46,263 nt of DNA, from the NCBI GenBank assembly GCA_030647325.1, contig JAUSJN010000011.1, positions 1 to 46,263 of the forward strand. The letters run 5' to 3'. Position 1 is the first letter of the stretch. The number at the start of each line of letters is the position of its first letter. Source of the stretch: Nanobdellota archaeon. GTDB lineage: Archaea; Nanobdellota; Nanobdellia; Woesearchaeales; GW2011-AR9. The notes beneath the pieces are model-generated. The model saw only the letters and a program-made list of their open reading frames with translations. It was not told where the DNA came from and did not search any database. The position numbers were made by a program, and so were the translations under genes. Positions 43,401 through 46,263 of this stretch are shown here, in pieces.

Positions 43401-44885
43401 CTATCCCTTAACGTTTCCGATCGGTTTCAGCGCAACAACAGGCCTGGTGATTCCTGCTTTATCTAATGTATCAACCACCACGTCAATATCTTTGTAGGCT
43501 GCACCGGCTTCTTCAGCCAATCCCGCCATAGTCACAGCATGGACATAAATACCTTTCTTCTCCATGTCCTGCTGTAATTTATCGCCGCGGATCTCTCGTT
43601 TCGCCTTTGCACGGCTCATAGTACGCCCAGCCCCATGCGCAGTAGAAGCAAAGGTCTCATCAGCTCCATCTGTCGCCAATAATAGATACGAACCAGTTTC
43701 CATGCTCCCGCCTAAAATGATCGGCTGCCCGATCTTGGCATATTTCTTCGGTAATTCAGAAGCTCTGGACGGCCCGAAAGCGCGAGTTGCGCCTTTACGG
43801 TGTACAAGTAATTCTTTCATCTTTCCATCCACCAGGTGTTTTTCTAATTTTGCGATATTATGGGCGACGTCATACACCAGATTCATCTCCATCTCTTCTG
43901 CGCTCTTGCCGAAGACCTGGCTGAAAACTTTTCTGATCTGATGGGTGATGACTTGGCGGTTGGCGAAGGCCATATTTGCCGCACATGCCATAGCTTTGTA
44001 ATAATCCTGCCCTTCCGGAGAATTGAACGGCGCGCAGGCCAGTTCTTTGTCCAGGATTTCGATGCCATATTTTGGCATGACTTCTAAAAATAATTTCAAG
44101 TAATCTGTGCCGATCTGATGACCAAAACCGCGGCTGCCGCAATGGACCATGATCACGATCTGTCCAGGCTTAGTGATGCCCATGATTTTGGCGGCATCTT
44201 TGTCAAAGATATTTTCTGCTTTCACTTCTTGGATCTCTAAATAGTGATTTCCTGAGCCAAGAGTTCCGAGCTGGTCGAATCCACGTTTAGTCGCTTTGTC
44301 AGAAACTTTGCTAGAATCAGCCTGAGGAATTTTTCCATGGCTTTCAATATTTTCAATATCTGACGGCCAGGCATAACCTTTTTTTAAGCACCATTGAGCT
44401 CCGTCGCGCATCACTTCTTTGAATTCTTCCTTGCTTACCTTCACAAATCCCTTACAGCCTACCCCGGCAGGAACTGCTTTGTAGAGTTCGTCAACCAGTT
44501 GATGAATTTTTGGTTTGACTTCATCGATAGTTAGATTAGTAGTCATCAAGCGCATCCCGCAGTTGATATCAAAACCTATACCGCCAGGTGAGATGACCCC
44601 GCCTTCCTTAGGATCAAAAGCAGCAACTCCGCCGATAGGAAATCCGTAGCCCCAATGACCGTCAGGCATGCAATAGGCATAGCGCTGCAGGCCAGGCAGA
44701 GTTGCGACATTAGCGATCTGATTGAAAACACCAGCGTCCATATTATCCATCAATTCCTTACTGGCAATGATTCGAGCAGGAACAAGCATCCCTTTGCGAT
44801 AGGAAACAGGGAGTTCCCAGGTAGTATCATTGATACGTTTGATTTCCTTAGGCGGTCCTGCTGGCTGTTCTTGAAAATCTTCCAT
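43401..44885 (-). CDS. rtcB: RtcB RNA-splicing ligase
   Basis: GGVISPGGIGFDINCGMRLM, VHCGSRGFGHQIGTDYL, HRKGATRAFGPSRASELP, TAHGAGRTMSRAKA; no intein seen. Confidence 0.97.
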   Translation of the reverse strand: MEDFQEQPAGPPKEIKRINDTTWELPVSYRKGMLVPARIIASKELMDNMDAGVFNQIANVATLPGLQRYAYCMPDGHWGYGFPIGGVAAFDPKEGGVISPGGIGFDINCGMRLMTTNLTIDEVKPKIHQLVDELYKAVPAGVGCKGFVKVSKEEFKEVMRDGAQWCLKKGYAWPSDIENIESHGKIPQADSSKVSDKATKRGFDQLGTLGSGNHYLEIQEVKAENIFDKDAAKIMGITKPGQIVIMVHCGSRGFGHQIGTDYLKLFLEVMPKYGIEILDKELACAPFNSPEGQDYYKAMACAANMAFANRQVITHQIRKVFSQVFGKSAEEMEMNLVYDVAHNIAKLEKHLVDGKMKELLVHRKGATRAFGPSRASELPKKYAKIGQPIILGGSMETGSYLLLATDGADETFASTAHGAGRTMSRAKAKREIRGDKLQQDMEKKGIYVHAVTMAGLAEEAGAAYKDIDVVVDTLDKAGITRPVVALKPIGNVKG

Positions 44886-44931
44886 GAGAGATACAGAATG
44901 AGAATTATTTATAAGGTTTGCTTTGTGAACT

Positions 44932-45471
44932 TCATTTCAAATACTTCTTAACCTGCTCGACCGCTTCATCAATCGTTCCATCGTTGGTGATAAAAAAATA
45001 GGGAATCGCTGCTTTTCCTGCCTGCTCATCCCAATTTTTGGTCTCTTTCAGGCGCCGTTCGATGCTATCCGGAGTATTTCCGCGCTGTTCCATCCGAGAA
45101 CGTAAAATCTCTTCTGGAGGACTGAGGATGTAAAACGGCAGCACCTTATCTGTTCCGGCGTATTTCAAGAGCAGAGGTAAAACTCTGGGGACCAGGATCA
45201 TAGTATACGTTCCTGGGTTAGTCAATGCTGTATCTACCATCTCAGATTTAGTGCCGTAACTGTTGCCGTCATATTCGTTGACCCACAGAAACGCATCCCA
45301 TGCTTTGTCATGATCAAAATCTCCATGTTCAAGATATTCATATTCTCCGGGAAGGTCGGAAGGTCGTGGCTCACGGGTAGTGGTACTGGGAACGAAAGGA
45401 AATCCTACACTTTTGGCGATAGTGCTTTTTCCTGCGCCGGAAACACCGGTAAAGGTGATTATTTTCCCCAT
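44932..45471 (-). CDS. Guanylate kinase-like P-loop protein
   Basis: GVSGAGKSTIAKS P-loop, STTTREPRPSD, SRMEQRGNTPDSIERRL. Confidence 0.8.
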   Translation of the reverse strand: MGKIITFTGVSGAGKSTIAKSVGFPFVPSTTTREPRPSDLPGEYEYLEHGDFDHDKAWDAFLWVNEYDGNSYGTKSEMVDTALTNPGTYTMILVPRVLPLLLKYAGTDKVLPFYILSPPEEILRSRMEQRGNTPDSIERRLKETKNWDEQAGKAAIPYFFITNDGTIDEAVEQVKKYLK

Positions 45472-45557
45472 AAACTACAAAATCAGCCCTGATTTTAAAA
45501 AGATTTAGAGTAAGGACTGTATAGGTCAGACCTTATACCGGCTTTGCCTTAGAAGTC

Positions 45558-45600
45558 CCTAAAAAGGCTGACTTATTAGGCAGGGACACCACTTTTTAGG
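45558..45600. repeat. 9-bp inverted repeat flanking the transposase stop codon (candidate IS end)
   Basis: CCTAAAAAG (45558..45566) and CTTTTTAGG (45592..45600). Confidence 0.45.
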
Positions 45601-46263
45601 CAGGTTTCTGGATTGTAGCCGAGTTCGTTCATTTCGTGGATTACGCAAACTATGTTGTGGCATATGACTTTGCATAAGACCTCGTTCACTTGTGCAGTCC
45701 AGCTCTTGCTTCTTACATTATCGCCGAACTTGCTTTTTATCATGAACACTGTGCTTTCTGCATTACTGCGTTGGTGGTAGTGTGTCATGAACTCATCGTT
45801 GTTCAGGCTAAAGTAGTGATACATCTTTTTCCAAATCGCTACACCCGCAGGTCTGGGAGTGCTGTTAGACTTGAATGGAATGTAGGGCGTTGCTCCTGCT
45901 TCCGCTATCAAGTTCAGGTTCTCTCTGCTAAGATATGCTTTGTCAGCAGTTATTTCTGCCATGTCAAAGTTCTCTGCTGTTTGGGCGACGAGTGCCTTTA
46001 GTTCTGGGCTATCGTTGTCAAACTCAGTTGTTACCTTAACTGAAGTTATGATGTTTGATTTTACTCCAGTCATGAAGTGGCACTTAACCCAACGCCTACT
46101 ACTTAGTTCTCTACCGTGCTTGAAACTAAACCACCTCTGAAAATTACCAGTTCCAAAGCCCGTGCTATCAATAGCAAAGTTCCTTTCCACCGTTGATAAT
46201 GGAAGGCTTGTTATCTGCACGAGTTGAGCTAATAAGGGCGTTAGTTCTTTCTTTTTGAAATAG
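45576..46263 (-). mobile_element. IS5-like DDE transposase, N-terminal part beyond the window edge
   Basis: FAIDSTGFGTG, ITADKAYLSREN, YHQRSNAESTVFMIKSKFGD (D, D, E); frame stays open to 46263. Confidence 0.85.

Noticed and set aside
1-46263. CRISPR array, rRNA genes or prophage
   Set aside because: No regularly spaced repeats, rRNA signatures or phage structural genes were seen

Overview
The window looks like a DPANN-type archaeal chromosome segment, probably Woesearchaeota-like (inferred from gene content: prefoldin alpha/FtsY, archaeal IleRS and MetRS, TFS, ZPR1, RtcB, GTPase-DUF2073-Zn-ribbon trio, many QVTIF-type secreted proteins). It is densely coding, with about 55 genes, one intron-containing tRNA-Gly(TCC) and the end of an IS5-like transposase at the right edge. 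No CRISPR array or rRNA was seen. Main observations: (1) a full-length MiaB/CDKAL1-like methylthiotransferase whose radical-SAM CxxxCxxC motif has eroded to CxxxYxxF; (2) a tRNA-Gly with a 71-nt intron in the T-loop (59/60) and a readable bulge-helix-bulge, with RtcB encoded in the same window; (3) an archaeal homologue of the Arm/RmtB (FmrO) 16S rRNA methyltransferases; (4) short palindromic elements that appear to have inserted in frame in coding sequences, including a 102-bp duplication at the 3' end of a DUF167 gene; (5) an 8-kb operon of three giant secreted proteins; (6) repeated cassettes of a large secreted protein plus a tiny lipoprotein; (7) several strong tandem-hairpin intergenic elements; (8) an orphan CheD with catalytic residues intact. 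All assignments come from reading the sequence and remembered family motifs; no searches were run.
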